42,318 nt of DNA, taken from NCBI RefSeq assembly GCF_900129355.1, contig NZ_FQVL01000019.1, positions 1-42,318 of the forward strand. Direction: 5' to 3'. Below the pieces are notes generated by a model. It was given only the letters and a program-made list of their open reading frames with translations, did not search any database and had not been told where the DNA came from. The stretch comes from Seinonella peptonophila (lineage in GTDB: Bacteria; Bacillota; Bacilli; Thermoactinomycetales; Thermoactinomycetaceae). The position numbers were made by a program, and so were the translations under genes. The stretch's first letter is position 1; every line of letters begins with the position of its first letter. This document shows, piece by piece, positions 31,855-40,882 of the stretch.

Positions 31855-32383
31855 GTTTGACCTCATTTTCCACGTTTTTTATAAATGCCTGTACATGTTG
31901 AATATTGTATTCAAAGAATCCCGTCCAGTAGTTTACAAGACTAGGCTCTTCCGCAGGCGAACCACCTTCTTTCTTTGGAAGGGTGCACATGAATTGATGA
32001 ATGCTATTGAGATTCTCGAGTCGTTTTCTCTGTGTCTGAAGCAATACGTCATGTGGTATAAGTCGACGCATCGCGATGCCTGCCGAGTATTGGTCCATCT
32101 CAAGACTTTCTAGCGCTTTTTTTATTCCCTTTTTCAGGACCACATTGCCTTTGTCGGTAATGGCATAAAGCGTTCGAGCGCCTCCTTTCTCTCCTGGTTC
32201 TTTTTTGATGGGCTTAATATACTGCTTCTTTTCAAGTTGTGTCAGCGCGTGGTATATGGAACCAGGCTTGATGCAAGCCCAAGAATCCACTCTCCATTCG
32301 ATCAGTTCGCGATAAACAACATAACCATGCGTTTGTTTACGCAAAGCGATCGCGCCTAGTACAAGCAATTGTGTAGTATTCAT
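31844..32383 (-). CDS. PadR family regulator, probably leaderless
   Basis: The 179 residues have 'LLVLGAIALRKQTHGYVVYR' (first helices), 'CIKPGSIYHALTQLEKKQYI' (recognition helix), 'GARTLYAITDKGNVVLKKGI' (wing) and a C-terminal helical domain. It has no ribosome site: only 6 bases separate the -10 box from the ATG at 32383. It overlaps the uvrA2 start by 11 bases. It probably represses its own operon through the palindrome at 32401-32438 and is released by the toxic compound. Confidence 0.85.
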   Translation of the reverse strand: MNTTQLLVLGAIALRKQTHGYVVYRELIEWRVDSWACIKPGSIYHALTQLEKKQYIKPIKKEPGEKGGARTLYAITDKGNVVLKKGIKKALESLEMDQYSAGIAMRRLIPHDVLLQTQRKRLENLNSIHQFMCTLPKKEGGSPAEEPSLVNYWTGFFEYNIQHVQAFIKNVENEVKHEG

Positions 32384-32389
32384 AATGTT

Positions 32390-32438
32390 ATTATATATAT
32401 TGAGACTCTATTATTCAAATTTGAATAATAGAGTCTCA
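32390..32438 (-). promoter_or_regulatory. operon promoter inside a 38-bp perfect palindrome
   Basis: Palindrome 32401-32438: the 19-base half TGAGACTCTATTATTCAAA and its exact complement. On the minus strand TTGAAT (32418-32413) lies at its centre as -35, and TATAAT (32395-32390) is 17 bases on. Repressor binding would cover -35. Confidence 0.8.
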
Positions 32439-32534
32439 CTAGGGTAAAGGGAGCGACGCTCGATTTTGGGGCCATCCGTCCAATAAATGGAAATATTTGA
32501 GAAGTCTCATCGAGAGCTCAAGTCATTTTCGTGT

Positions 32535-33200
32535 TTATATAGGAAACTTCGGTATCAGGCGATTATATTCTTCCTGTGCTTCTGTAATCGCTAACTTGGA
32601 GTACACTTCCAGTGATTGGCGGCTTGCGTGTCCTGATTAAGGCTGGATCAGTGCATCGTCAATCCCTTGCTTTTTGAGCCAGGTTAACAGAAAATGACGT
32701 AACTTATTTGGCGAGATCGAATGCACCATCCCTGCCTGATCAGAGTATTTTTTCAGGATTTTTCGGATTCCGCGATCCGTGTATTTCTTTTTCCAAGAGG
32801 ACTCAAAGAGATAAACAGCTCCCGCTTTTTCTGCATGGTTCGTGTGACTCGCTAACATCTCTTTAAATACAGGTGGAAAGGGAACTATTCGATCTTTTTC
32901 TCTTTTCCCTGGTTGATACGAATCTGGCAACGTTCCAAATCGACATCGATTAACTTGATACGAACTAACTCACTCACTCGAACTTCCGTGTATAATAAAG
33001 TTTTGATGATCATCATGTCTTGGGAGTTTTTCGCTTTCCAAAAGGCTTCGTAATAGCGTCTAATCTCTTCCTCTGTGGGAACATGGGTTACTTCTTGTTG
33101 GTCTTTGGCACTTCAATTTCTAATTCAACACGCAGATGCCTAAACACATTCTTTAGATAATGATAGTCGGGTTGCTCTTCACGTAGGTATTTGGGGTCCC
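32535..33200 (-). pseudogene. tyrosine recombinase (XerD-like) pseudogene
   Basis: Pieces read 'VTHVPTEEEIRRYYEAFWKA', '[20 protein letters not shown]' (first catalytic Arg region), '[18 protein letters not shown]', '[17 protein letters not shown]' (H/K-x-L-R-H), an in-frame TAA (32637-32639), then '[17 protein letters not shown]' with the GH motif and the nucleophile Tyr. At least one frameshift near 33100 and another near 32935, plus the stop, inactivate it. It may have been the integrase of the element that brought the neighbouring cargo. Confidence 0.7.
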
Positions 33201-33627
33201 CGTTTCATTTCGAGAAAATTGTACGCTTAGACATATTTTAGACACAAATAAACCGACTACCTGTACGTTAAGGAGTTGGCTGTTTGTGTTCTAGGGATAC
33301 TCTACATGTCTACAACCAAGTAAACTCTACCTTCAAAAATTCCTTTACACCTTCAGATCCTGTCAAATGCAAAGAAACTAGTTGATTGGGTTCTACATGT
33401 AAGAACTCTCCGCTTTTGGAGAGTTCTTTTATGGGTGATAAATGCACAATTGCTGCCTGTTCGTTAAACTATCGTACCCGTTAGGTCAATCGTTAATTCC
33501 ATAAATAACTATGTCATTTCGCATAACTGAACAAATTTTAAAGAATAAGGGATCCTCTGACTCCGCTACAGCCGGAGAATCCCTATTAAAGCAACGTGCC
33601 CTTTAGGCCGCTGGGTCAACCGCACAA
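33201..33627. other. non-coding stretch with two terminators
   Basis: No gene is seen. Hairpins at 33401-33428 (AAGAACTCTCC / GGAGAGTTCTT then TTT) and 33544-33588 (AGGGAT/ATCCCT with CTCCG/CGGAG) are terminator-like, the second serving the DHFR-like gene. Confidence 0.45.
33401..33428 (+). terminator. terminator hairpin
   Basis: 11-bp perfect arms with a 6-base loop and TTTT overlap at the 3' end. No plus-strand gene is close, so it may be left from a lost gene. Confidence 0.5.
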
Positions 33628-34164
33628 CTAAGCTGGAACGTAGGTCAACCTGATCACCTTCTCGCCAATTCGATCGCTTGCCACGAGGCGCAGCGGCGGC
33701 CGCGGACCGGCGAAGAACGGCTTACCGTGACCCAGCACGACTGGATGGAGATAGAGTCGATACTCATCAACTAAACCGAGCTCCGTTAGACTGTGGGCCA
33801 ACTCCGGCCCGGCAACTTCAATCTCCCCTTCATGCTGAGTCTTCAGCCCACTTATGGCTGCTGTGAGGTCGCCCTCGATCAGAGAAGCGTTCGGACCGAC
33901 GGACTTTAATGTCCTCGACACCACCCACTTCGGTTTGCTTTGCCACGCCGCTGCGTATTCCCGTTCCGGCGCACCCCATTCGAAATGGTCTTCGTCCCAA
34001 TACCGCATGATCTCGTACATGCGACGCCCGTACAGGCAGCCCGCCAGGCCGCGCACATCGTCGATGAAATGACGGAATAGCACGGGGTCGGGCTGAAATG
34101 CCGCGTGGTCGTGGTCGACGAATCCGTCCAGAGACTGGTTCAATGCGAAAACGATCTTTGCCAT
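33628..34164 (-). CDS. dihydrofolate reductase family (RibD C-terminal-like) protein, GC-rich
   Basis: The 178 residues begin 'MAKIVFALNQSLDGFVDHDH' (first strand with the S-L-D-G loop), then 'GCLYGRRMYEIMRYWDE', 'PKWVVSRTLKS', 'GEIEVAGPELAHSLTELGLV' (NADPH loop G-P-E-L) and 'DEYRLYLHPVVLGHGKPFF'. This is the YyaP/DHFR-like pattern; such proteins reduce small carbonyl or pterin-like substrates. Codon use is strongly GC-biased compared with the flanks, which points to transfer. ATG at 34164 has GGAGGAG about 10 bases upstream. Confidence 0.85.
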   Translation of the reverse strand: MAKIVFALNQSLDGFVDHDHAAFQPDPVLFRHFIDDVRGLAGCLYGRRMYEIMRYWDEDHFEWGAPEREYAAAWQSKPKWVVSRTLKSVGPNASLIEGDLTAAISGLKTQHEGEIEVAGPELAHSLTELGLVDEYRLYLHPVVLGHGKPFFAGPRPPLRLVASDRIGEKVIRLTYVPA

Positions 34165-34633
34165 GTGACTGACTCTCCTCCCTGGTTTTCTCGCACATTC
34201 ATCATCAAGATTACACTTTCCATATGCATCCTCCTTTATGTCATCATTTTATCATCCAACAGCATGTCCGGTTTCTCATGGATTGCTAATGTGCACAGTA
34301 CTGGCCTGACCGAATAATGGGTCTATAGAGCAAGAAAATGGATAAAAACAAAGTTCCGATTCCAAAATGAAAGCAGGTACTTTTAAAGGCAGTTGCATGT
34401 GCCAACACTCGAATCATAGAATGAAACTCCCTTTCTGAATTAAACCTCTAAACAAACCTTTGCTGCCATTGACATCATCTACAAGGGGTTACCGTATAAG
34501 CAACGAACGCTTTAAAGCGAGCTGTGTGTTTTAATGTTTCATCACCAAATTGAGCAATAATTCTCTATAAACCGTTAGAAATGTAGAAATTTCATACATT
34601 ATAATAAAAACCAAAAAGAAAAGAGTGACATAT
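34165..34633. other. non-coding stretch
   Basis: No convincing gene or repeat. The composition returns to AT-rich right after the DHFR-like gene. Confidence 0.35.
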
Positions 34634-34888
34634 ATGAATCCAAAACAGCAAGAGCCTTTTTCCTATTTACCTGATCACATTCGAACATCTATGGGTGGAA
34701 ACCTTATTGCTGGTGCTGCAAAACAAGTGCAGCTACTCTGTCACTGGCCATTACCCGCAAAATGGATTCCATTTATTGTAATTGACAGCATGCTGTCAAT
34801 ATCGCATACTCCCTACATGGACAAATACCCAACGCAGAAAAACCACCTTACTACATATCAATTAAGTGTATCAAGGTGGTTACTATAA
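34634..34888 (+). CDS. possible 84-residue ORF, probably a fragment
   Basis: ATG at 34634 with a weak AAGAGTG upstream reads 'MNPKQQEPFSYLPDHIRTSM', then 'GGNLIAGAAKQVQLLCHWPL'. After a 20-bp palindrome at 34781-34800 the codons look random and run into a terminator. The first 50 residues may be the start of a truncated gene. Confidence 0.3.
   Translation: MNPKQQEPFSYLPDHIRTSMGGNLIAGAAKQVQLLCHWPLPAKWIPFIVIDSMLSISHTPYMDKYPTQKNHLTTYQLSVSRWLL
34781..34800. repeat. 20-bp perfect palindrome
   Basis: ATTGACAGCATGCTGTCAAT, self-complementary over its full length, lies at the point where the ORF loses coding character. It could be a junction or a binding site. Confidence 0.4.
34841..34881. terminator. 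hairpin between convergent ORFs
   Basis: AACCACCTT and AAGGTGGTT are 9-bp perfect arms. It sits just beyond the stop of the DUF7660 gene on the minus strand. Confidence 0.5.
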
Positions 34889-34898
34889 TTCAGAACCA

Positions 34899-35150
34899 TT
34901 ATTCGTAGAATTTAGCAGCTATCAAAATGGTAGCTATAAATCTCCAATCAACTTCTTTAGGTTCAGTTTGCCCTGTATTTTGATAGAATCCTTCCATATC
35001 TCCTATCCAAGATTGTATTGCTTCGAAGTAATTTAGTAAGTCCGTATTTTCCCATTCTATCCTGTTATTCTGGAAATCTTTAATGATCCAATCCATAAAT
35101 GCTAAAAAGTCATTTTTATCTTTAATTTTGTTAATCTCTGTTAAATTCAC
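34899..35150 (-). CDS. DUF7660-like small protein
   Basis: About 83 residues with 'INKIKDKNDFLAFMDWIIKD', 'WENTDLLNYFEAIQSWIGDM' and 'VDWRFIATILIAAKFYE', the DUF7660 pattern (DF..FL, W-E-N, ..A...W..DM.G/FY, W...A..L.AA..YE). The family is small, acidic and often found in immunity-gene clusters. The GTG at 35159 lies inside GAGGTG; the GTG at 35150, 8 bases from GAGG, is the better start. Alone on its strand. Confidence 0.7.
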   Translation of the reverse strand: MNLTEINKIKDKNDFLAFMDWIIKDFQNNRIEWENTDLLNYFEAIQSWIGDMEGFYQNTGQTEPKEVDWRFIATILIAAKFYE

Positions 35151-35407
35151 TTTGATCACCTCTACTCAACCTTTTTCATTCCCCAATTTAAATATTATCT
35201 CCCTCCAAGGATGAAATTTTTATTTCAATTTCTAAACAAATAATTTCTAAAAGCTCTGAATAGGATCTTTTTCGATATTTAAAGTAAAAATAAAAGTTTC
35301 CTGTTTTGTTTTTTTAGATTCTGGTTTCTCTTCATATCATTCTTGCAGTGATTTTTTCTTCGATCTACCTACGATTTTGTGTAAGTAGTAGATTGATTTC
35401 TTGTATT

Positions 35408-35713
35408 TTACTCATCCCAATTCCAGACCTTCCTCGCATATTCAATACATACATAAGACATACCACCATCGAAATCATCTGTGTCCATTCTAATACCATT
35501 GCCATCTAGAGCTTTCCCTGTGATCAAGAATGTAAATAAATCTCGTTTTCTTTCCCCATCCATTTTAATGAAAACAATTGACTCATCTTCTTTTATTTTC
35601 TTTAACACAGGTGTTAGCCTATCTAAATACACTGAATAGGATACTTCGGATCTTTCCTCACCTACAAAATCGCTTAATGATTCTACTAACTGTTTGTGTT
35701 CATCAAAAATCAC
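35408..35713 (-). CDS. unknown acidic 101-residue protein
   Basis: The frame is open from 35752, but AGGAGG followed by 6 bases and GTG at 35713 marks the likely start (VIFDEHKQLVESLSDF). The body has 'DRLTPVLKKIKEDESIVFIK' and ends 'MSYVCIEYARKVWNWDE'. Soluble and acidic, with no known domain. Its place between DUF7660 and other small genes suggests an immunity-type product (inference). Confidence 0.55.
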   Translation of the reverse strand: MIFDEHKQLVESLSDFVGEERSEVSYSVYLDRLTPVLKKIKEDESIVFIKMDGERKRDLFTFLITGKALDGNGIRMDTDDFDGGMSYVCIEYARKVWNWDE

Positions 35714-35752
35714 TTTAACCCTCCTAAATCTATTTGCTATATCCTTTAACAT

Positions 35753-36145
35753 TTTGCACTTAATCCGTGATACTGTATAATACCAATAGTTAAACCATTA
35801 TTATTATTTTCATAGTTTAAACTCTTCTCTCGCAAAAAGATATTCATTAATACCTCCCATCAAGTGCAATCTCCTTATCAGGAAGCTCAGTAAAAACAAA
35901 CAAAATGTGTATGCCACCATTTCGTGTTCTCTATTGAGTAAAATATTGCATATCTAGACACCCTCACACTACAATGAGAGAATCTTATGCAATTTGCTGT
36001 TAACAAACGGCGTTTTTGTTACTCATACTGCTTAATGAGCGTCTACTCCCGTTCCCGTTTCTGTGTGTTTTTTTCAACAAGACCCTTTACATCCTTGATA
36101 TTTCCCTTCTCCCTTTTCACCATGTGGTTGAGTTGACTAACCTGA
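35753..36145. other. non-coding stretch with a short repeat
   Basis: No gene. The hairpin repeat at 35999-36022 matches 24503-24528. Confidence 0.4.
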
Positions 36146-36436
36146 TCAGGGATTAGCTCTAATGCCCAGTTTCCTTGATCTTTTTATTATTTTCGTCTGA
36201 ATTTTTGCTAGACAATCATAACCCCTCCTGTAAAATGTAATAGTTCCCCTGAATTGTAACGCTATTCTTCCCGCATTGAAATTAATTTCCTTACACAACT
36301 CGCGGTCAATCCAATAGTCACAGGTCATCTTCAGTTTAGCTTTATGCCAAGCCTCTTCTTCATCAAAAGCATAAGCTGTAACTTTTTGATCAAAGTTAGA
36401 AAAAGTTAACGATTGGATACTAGCCTCAAATGTAAA
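36146..36436 (-). pseudogene. 97-codon open frame without start, unknown
   Basis: From a TGA at about 36437 the frame runs 'EFTFEASIQSLTFSNFDQK', 'VTAYAFDEEEAWHKAKLKMT' and 'DYWIDRELCKEINFNAGR' to a stop at 36146. The protein looks real, but no start codon with a ribosome site exists before residue 37, and the 5' end abuts the start of the kinase-like gene on the other strand. Probably truncated when that gene arrived. Confidence 0.4.
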
Positions 36437-36500
36437 CTCTCAGATTGTATCCAATCCATTGGTGATGTTGTCCGATACGACAGTTAGAAAGGAAGATATC

Positions 36501-37727
36501 ATGAGGAGACTAGATCTTGATTGGGATAGTATGTATCAAGAAGCACTGGAAAAGATTAAAAACGGTGATCAGAGTGCAAAATTTGGTGTATTCAATACGG
36601 TAGTACCGATCGAAAAAAATAGGCAAATTTATGCTGTTCGTATTGCCCGCGATGTGAAGGAATATCCGTTAAACATGTTTCTTGATTTTCCCATGGTAAA
36701 AGAGCCTTATACACAAATGAATTGGTTAATCGAACGCTTACAAGAAGGACAACCGTTGTGTAAAATCCCGCGCATCCACCATGTTTCAGGTCAAAAGCTT
36801 GCATCTAACAATCCAAATGAAGAAAGAAGTGCGTATGCTGTTTTAGATTGGATACCCCATCCAACATCCTTTACTCGACTCTCTGGTTTTGCTTTTCGAG
36901 GACCCATTCCCAACACCTTATCAACAGCATTGGATGATTATACATTTCGATGGACACAAATCCCTGTAGATGAAGTAAAAACACCAAAGGGTTGGAAAGG
37001 GAGTAACCCAAAAGAGTTTGCCCTTGCTCACTCTCGCTATGCACAAAAAAGATATGAAAAAGCTCGTCGAGGCAAATATGGTCACATCTTTGAATTGCTA
37101 CAATTTCCTGAACGTCCTTTTGCAGAAGTAGAACAAGGTTTTACAACGATGGGAAACCGACCGCCTTGTTTTATTGATGCAGATCGAAATGCAGGGAATA
37201 TTGCTTATTCTGGTGATAATCCATCAACCATTCCTTATTTTTACGATTTGGATGGTTACAAGATAGGAGATCTTTTATATGGTGTGATTGCAAACGAACA
37301 TCGATTAGGGATTCATTTGTTAGAGGGTGAACTCGAGCAAAGGATCGAGCGATTGAGAGAACGTGGCGTTGATCCAACTTATCTCCAGAGTGCAGAGCAA
37401 GATATGTATATATATGATCGGTTTGAACTAGCAAGAAATTCGGTCACACATGCATTAATATGTGCTGATAAATATCTTAAAAATGAAAAAACACCAGTGT
37501 TTAATCATCTTGTTGATGATTTGAATCAATTACGTACAAAGATTTGGAAACAATCCGAACTTTCACATGAAGAAATCCACCAGGCATTTCTACAATTCGC
37601 CCATGAGAAGAAAAGAGAGCAATGGCTAGGGATATCCCCTAAAATTGATGAGGTTGTTGATAGCGGATTTTTAACGGCTCTTCATGATCGAAACCATGAA
37701 TTAGGTGAGCGATCAAAAGGAGCGTAG
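36501..37727 (+). CDS. APH/protein-kinase-fold protein with DADRNAGN loop
   Basis: About 408 residues. 'PCFIDADRNAGNIAY' (D228, N233) followed by 'PYFYDLDGYKIGDLL' (D249, D251) fits the catalytic HxDxxxxN and metal-binding D of aminoglycoside phosphotransferase-like kinases, with Asp in place of the usual first His. The N-terminal 'IYAVRIARDVKEYPLNMF' fits the nucleotide-lobe strand with its Lys/Arg. It probably phosphorylates a small molecule. ATG at 36501 has AGGAAG 5 bases upstream; earlier ATGs lack a site. It is convergent with an MFS exporter and could be paired with it functionally. Confidence 0.65.
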   Translation: MRRLDLDWDSMYQEALEKIKNGDQSAKFGVFNTVVPIEKNRQIYAVRIARDVKEYPLNMFLDFPMVKEPYTQMNWLIERLQEGQPLCKIPRIHHVSGQKLASNNPNEERSAYAVLDWIPHPTSFTRLSGFAFRGPIPNTLSTALDDYTFRWTQIPVDEVKTPKGWKGSNPKEFALAHSRYAQKRYEKARRGKYGHIFELLQFPERPFAEVEQGFTTMGNRPPCFIDADRNAGNIAYSGDNPSTIPYFYDLDGYKIGDLLYGVIANEHRLGIHLLEGELEQRIERLRERGVDPTYLQSAEQDMYIYDRFELARNSVTHALICADKYLKNEKTPVFNHLVDDLNQLRTKIWKQSELSHEEIHQAFLQFAHEKKREQWLGISPKIDEVVDSGFLTALHDRNHELGERSKGA

Positions 37728-38024
37728 AAAAACCGACTTTTCTCAGTTCAATATGTAGAGGCACGATTTCTAAAATGATACCCTAAACTGTTGATTTCAT
37801 CCTCATAGCATTTGGGTGGATGTAAAGCGTAACGTAATCCATGGGCCACGATCAGCCCTTCTTTGATTTTCGATTACCAGTTAAAATCATCTTCGATTTC
37901 ATAGTCATATTTTCTTTAAAAAGACAAGATCCTTATCTCTCTTCATTGAACACTATTTCTGTAACGACAGTTAGAACAGGAACCCCTTATCTCTAGAAGA
38001 GTTTAGACCTCGTTACAAATCAAA

Positions 38025-38071
38025 GAACAGCAGTAGACCATTTGCCAATAAAGGCTTGGTTACTGCTGTTC
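38025..38071. terminator. hairpin between convergent genes
   Basis: GAACAGCAGTA and TACTGCTGTTC are 11-bp perfect arms with a 25-base loop, 6 bases after the exporter stop. The stretch 37728-38024 before it holds no gene. Confidence 0.5.
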
Positions 38072-38076
38072 AGTCT

Positions 38077-39237
38077 CTATAACCTCTTTCGTAGTACGAG
38101 CAGGAAAGGTATGAAACAGAGTACAATCATTGACCCCCAAACTACCTGAAAGTTAGGATTGTTCCCTCCGATCCAACCCCCTAATAACAGGTTGTAGGCC
38201 ATTGGAACGATTACCCCCGCATCTGCAGTGACGGTCGTAGTTGTGATACTAACTTTCTTTTGCTCCTCAGTCACTTGAAGTTGAGAGAGAGTCCGAAACC
38301 CCGTTACCGAGGCGGTAACTGCGATGCCTAGTGCCACTCCGGCTAGTAGATAACCCACTTGAAGCCCGTAAATGACCCCTGGAATTACTGGGACCATGAT
38401 TAATAAGGTCGGGCATGAGATTAATGCCCCATAACCCATGCGGATAAGTGAGTAGTCGTTTCTGTCCTGTTTCGCTTCTACCCATCTGGGGAGTATGATC
38501 CCCATCAACGCTGAGGTAAAGATCGTAATCCCTTGGATCCACCCATATCTCCAATCTGTTTCGATTGGAAGATACGCATAGATTATCAGCAACATCCCAT
38601 AGGATATTCCAATGGGATAAACGACCTTGACGATTTTTAGATCGATCAGTTTCCAGAATGGAAGAGTGACTTGAGTCTGGCTCTTGCGTATGAAGCATCC
38701 ACAGAACCAGGAACAAGACAGACAGATCGAGATAACGATCAGCCACATGCTGCGGTTTTCTGGAGACTGGATCCATCCTCCTACTGCTGCGCAGGGGATG
38801 AAGAACACTTGGGTGGTGATACTTGCTCCAAATGCTCTTCTCTGATTATTACCTTTTTGCGATACTGCTTGACTGACCAATATCGCAAAGGATGCGACGA
38901 CTAATCCATTCATTGATCCGCTGAGAACTTGCACAACCACAAATTGGACTATGGTTTGTGAGAACCCTACAGCGAGGAAGGATGGGATTGCACCCAGCAT
39001 AGAGACGAGCAGCACCCGTTTCGCTCCGAATCGACTGGAGAGATTTCCTCCAATCAGAACGAAAATTCCTGATGAGATTGTCCTTATCGCAAGGATAATC
39101 CCTACGTACTCGACTAATTTCTCTTGTTTCACGAAAAGTGAAACATTACAGAATAGGAGTACGCTGGAGTATAGCGTTTGACTGAGCAGTACAACCACCA
39201 GCTGGGAAGTAAGCCAGCTTTTTTCTACACCTTTCAA
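38077..39237 (-). CDS. 12-TM MFS transporter
   Basis: The 386 residues form about 12 hydrophobic helices. Motif A-like 'GGNLSSRFGAKRVLLVSML' (G-x3-D/S-R-x-G-x-K/R) follows helix 2, and the second half begins near 'LIDLKIVKVVYPIGISYGM'. It is similar in size to sugar- or drug-efflux MFS proteins. The TTG at 39237 has AGGGAG 4-5 bases upstream. The leader upstream can fold into several hairpins, suggesting attenuation. Convergent with the kinase-like gene. The substrate is unknown. Confidence 0.8.
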   Translation of the reverse strand: MKGVEKSWLTSQLVVVLLSQTLYSSVLLFCNVSLFVKQEKLVEYVGIILAIRTISSGIFVLIGGNLSSRFGAKRVLLVSMLGAIPSFLAVGFSQTIVQFVVVQVLSGSMNGLVVASFAILVSQAVSQKGNNQRRAFGASITTQVFFIPCAAVGGWIQSPENRSMWLIVISICLSCSWFCGCFIRKSQTQVTLPFWKLIDLKIVKVVYPIGISYGMLLIIYAYLPIETDWRYGWIQGITIFTSALMGIILPRWVEAKQDRNDYSLIRMGYGALISCPTLLIMVPVIPGVIYGLQVGYLLAGVALGIAVTASVTGFRTLSQLQVTEEQKKVSITTTTVTADAGVIVPMAYNLLLGGWIGGNNPNFQVVWGSMIVLCFIPFLLVLRKRL

Positions 39238-39259
39238 AATACTCCCTACTAACTAGTGA

Positions 39260-39385
39260 TGGACCCATTGGGTCTTCTGATTTAAGATCGCTTCAGTTTA
39301 CTGAATCTAGCCTAGGGTATACTCCATTCAATACTAGGCGAGTGATTAGAATCTTCATTGTTCTCATTTATTATATAACAAACGA
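39260..39385 (-). promoter_or_regulatory. structured leader and promoter of the MFS gene
   Basis: Minus strand TATAAT near 39372-39377 with TTGATA 19 bases upstream. The transcript can form GCCTAG/CTAGGC, TTCAGT-AA-ACTGAA and GACCC-AAT-GGGTC hairpins before the start. No T-box or known riboswitch sequence is seen. Confidence 0.35.
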
Positions 39386-39570
39386 TCAAATGCCTATCAA
39401 TAATGAATCCTGTAGCATTTACTACGGTTAAACAGCGGAAACAACGGTACTGCCAGCATCAGGCGGATTGATCTAGAATCTGCTTTACTGTTGACACTCT
39501 ACACATTTGAAAGCGTGGGGTTTTTGAGTTGTTAGCGTCTTGAGAATGGGCCGACTGAAAGCTCAAGCTA

Positions 39571-39892
39571 CCGAAGAAAGGTACTGGTGAACAAGGCAGA
39601 AGAACGATTCAATCAGTTAGTAGCAGAGATGTGCCAAGAGAATGATTGGATCATTGTAGCGAAGGAAGTAACGCCTGATCATTGTCACTTGTTCTTGCAT
39701 TTCCTTCCCACAGATTTCCTATTCGATGTCATGGCGAGCGTGAAAGGAATGACTTCTAGACAGCTGAGACAAAAATTCAAACATTTGTCTCAGTTGCTTT
39801 CAAGTAGCATGGTTGAACAAGATCATTCAAGGAACGATAAAACAAGGAACTGGAAAGTTCCATCAAAAGAAGAAGTGATGACAAACCCCTGA
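39571..39892 (+). pseudogene. tnpA: IS200/IS605-family TnpA remnant
   Basis: 'YRRKVLVNKAEERFNQLVAE' (N-terminal block), 'DWIIVAKEVTPDHCHLFLHF' (HUH motif D-H-C-H) and 'ASVKGMTSRQLRQKFKHLSQ' are family blocks of Y1 transposases. The part with the catalytic Tyr ('LW..SYFV.T.G') is missing, replaced by 'SSSMVEQDHSRNDK'. The first 15-20 residues are also lost. Different in sequence from the remnant at 1719-2032, so a separate element. Confidence 0.65.
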
Positions 39893-40236
39893 AGACTTTG
39901 GAGATCTGAAAATAAATATAAACGAATTAAATATTAAACCAGATCAAATAAAGATTGGATTAACTTATGAAAATAAAGGAAAAGAAGTTAACTGGAGACT
40001 GATTCAAAGGAAACTTGAAGTTGATGCATGCAGCTGCAAATGGATCCAAAGAATTCAAAATTAAACAGTGGTATCATTAAACCCAATGTCAAAAACAGTG
40101 GTTTTCTAACTTTTGTTTTACAAAGTGGAGATAAAAAAATCGAGAACGTAAATAACATTAGGTTCTATTTAGGAGAAATCACTTCAAGTGATTCGGGTAA
40201 ATAGGAAAAAGTTGAATTTGATTTAGAGATGTAATT
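39893..40236 (+). pseudogene. decayed gene, unknown
   Basis: Frames give 'EDFGDLKININELNIKPDQ', 'IGLTYENKGKEVNWRLIQRK', then after a shift 'LNSGIIKPNVKNSGFLTF' and 'GDKKIENVNNIRFYLGEIT' with two stops. Protein-like composition but no known domain; it directly follows the TnpA remnant. Confidence 0.35.
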
Positions 40237-40882
40237 ACAATGAAAATGGCGCGATTCTGGCTTCAAGATTCTACACAAAGCAATTAGTCTAAATAGAATC
40301 AATAATTGACGAGTAATGAACAATTAGCAATTGACTTTATATGAAGAAGCTGCACAAAAATTAGACACCTTCCTTTTGATGAGGCAAAAAAGAATGCTAA
40401 CTCAATGTTAGAAGTTTGTTAGACGTTTCCCTCGCTTATTGACCTGTCTAAAAACACTCTCAAACCCCTTACTATTGGCCGAGAGGGTGGGATTTACCCC
40501 ACGGTGCGGTATGCGCTGCACAACTCACCATTAACACACAATGACTCCTTTCGAACACCCTCACATATAAATCTATACTTCGTATACAAAGAAGTACCAT
40601 ATATATTGATCGTGATTTTATTAGTTATAATAGCGATTTCTGGAGCATGGAGCATCATCATTCTAACGCAGATTGATACTAAGTTGCCATTCATTCTATC
40701 TATTAAGAAAGGAGAAAAAGCGCACAGCCTCATGAAATTGTTGTGTCTGAGCGAACGCTAGCCACGATCCGAGTTCCAGCTAAACGCGGGCGATCATATT
40801 GTCGATTTTGAGAATTGGTAGCCGATCGAACCTATCACAGCAAAGTTATTTATCTAATTATTCAAAATTGAATGACTTCTAT
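40237..40882. other. decayed stretch
   Basis: No intact gene. A plus-strand piece at 40727-40810 reads 'EIVVSERTLATIRVPAKRG' before a stop. The remaining open frames have neither ribosome sites nor domains. Confidence 0.3.

Noticed and set aside
31598-32113. 171-residue plus-strand frame over uvrA2 and padR
   Set aside because: Overlaps two well-supported genes on the other strand; no domain or start signal.
36476-37973. ACGACAGTTAGAA shared at about 36477 and 37961 as a regulatory repeat
   Set aside because: Only 13 bases match, with no dyad and no common position relative to genes; it may be chance.
39267-39280. T-box riboswitch in front of the MFS gene
   Set aside because: A short GACCC-AAT-GGGTC hairpin is present but the conserved T-box sequence and antiterminator are not.
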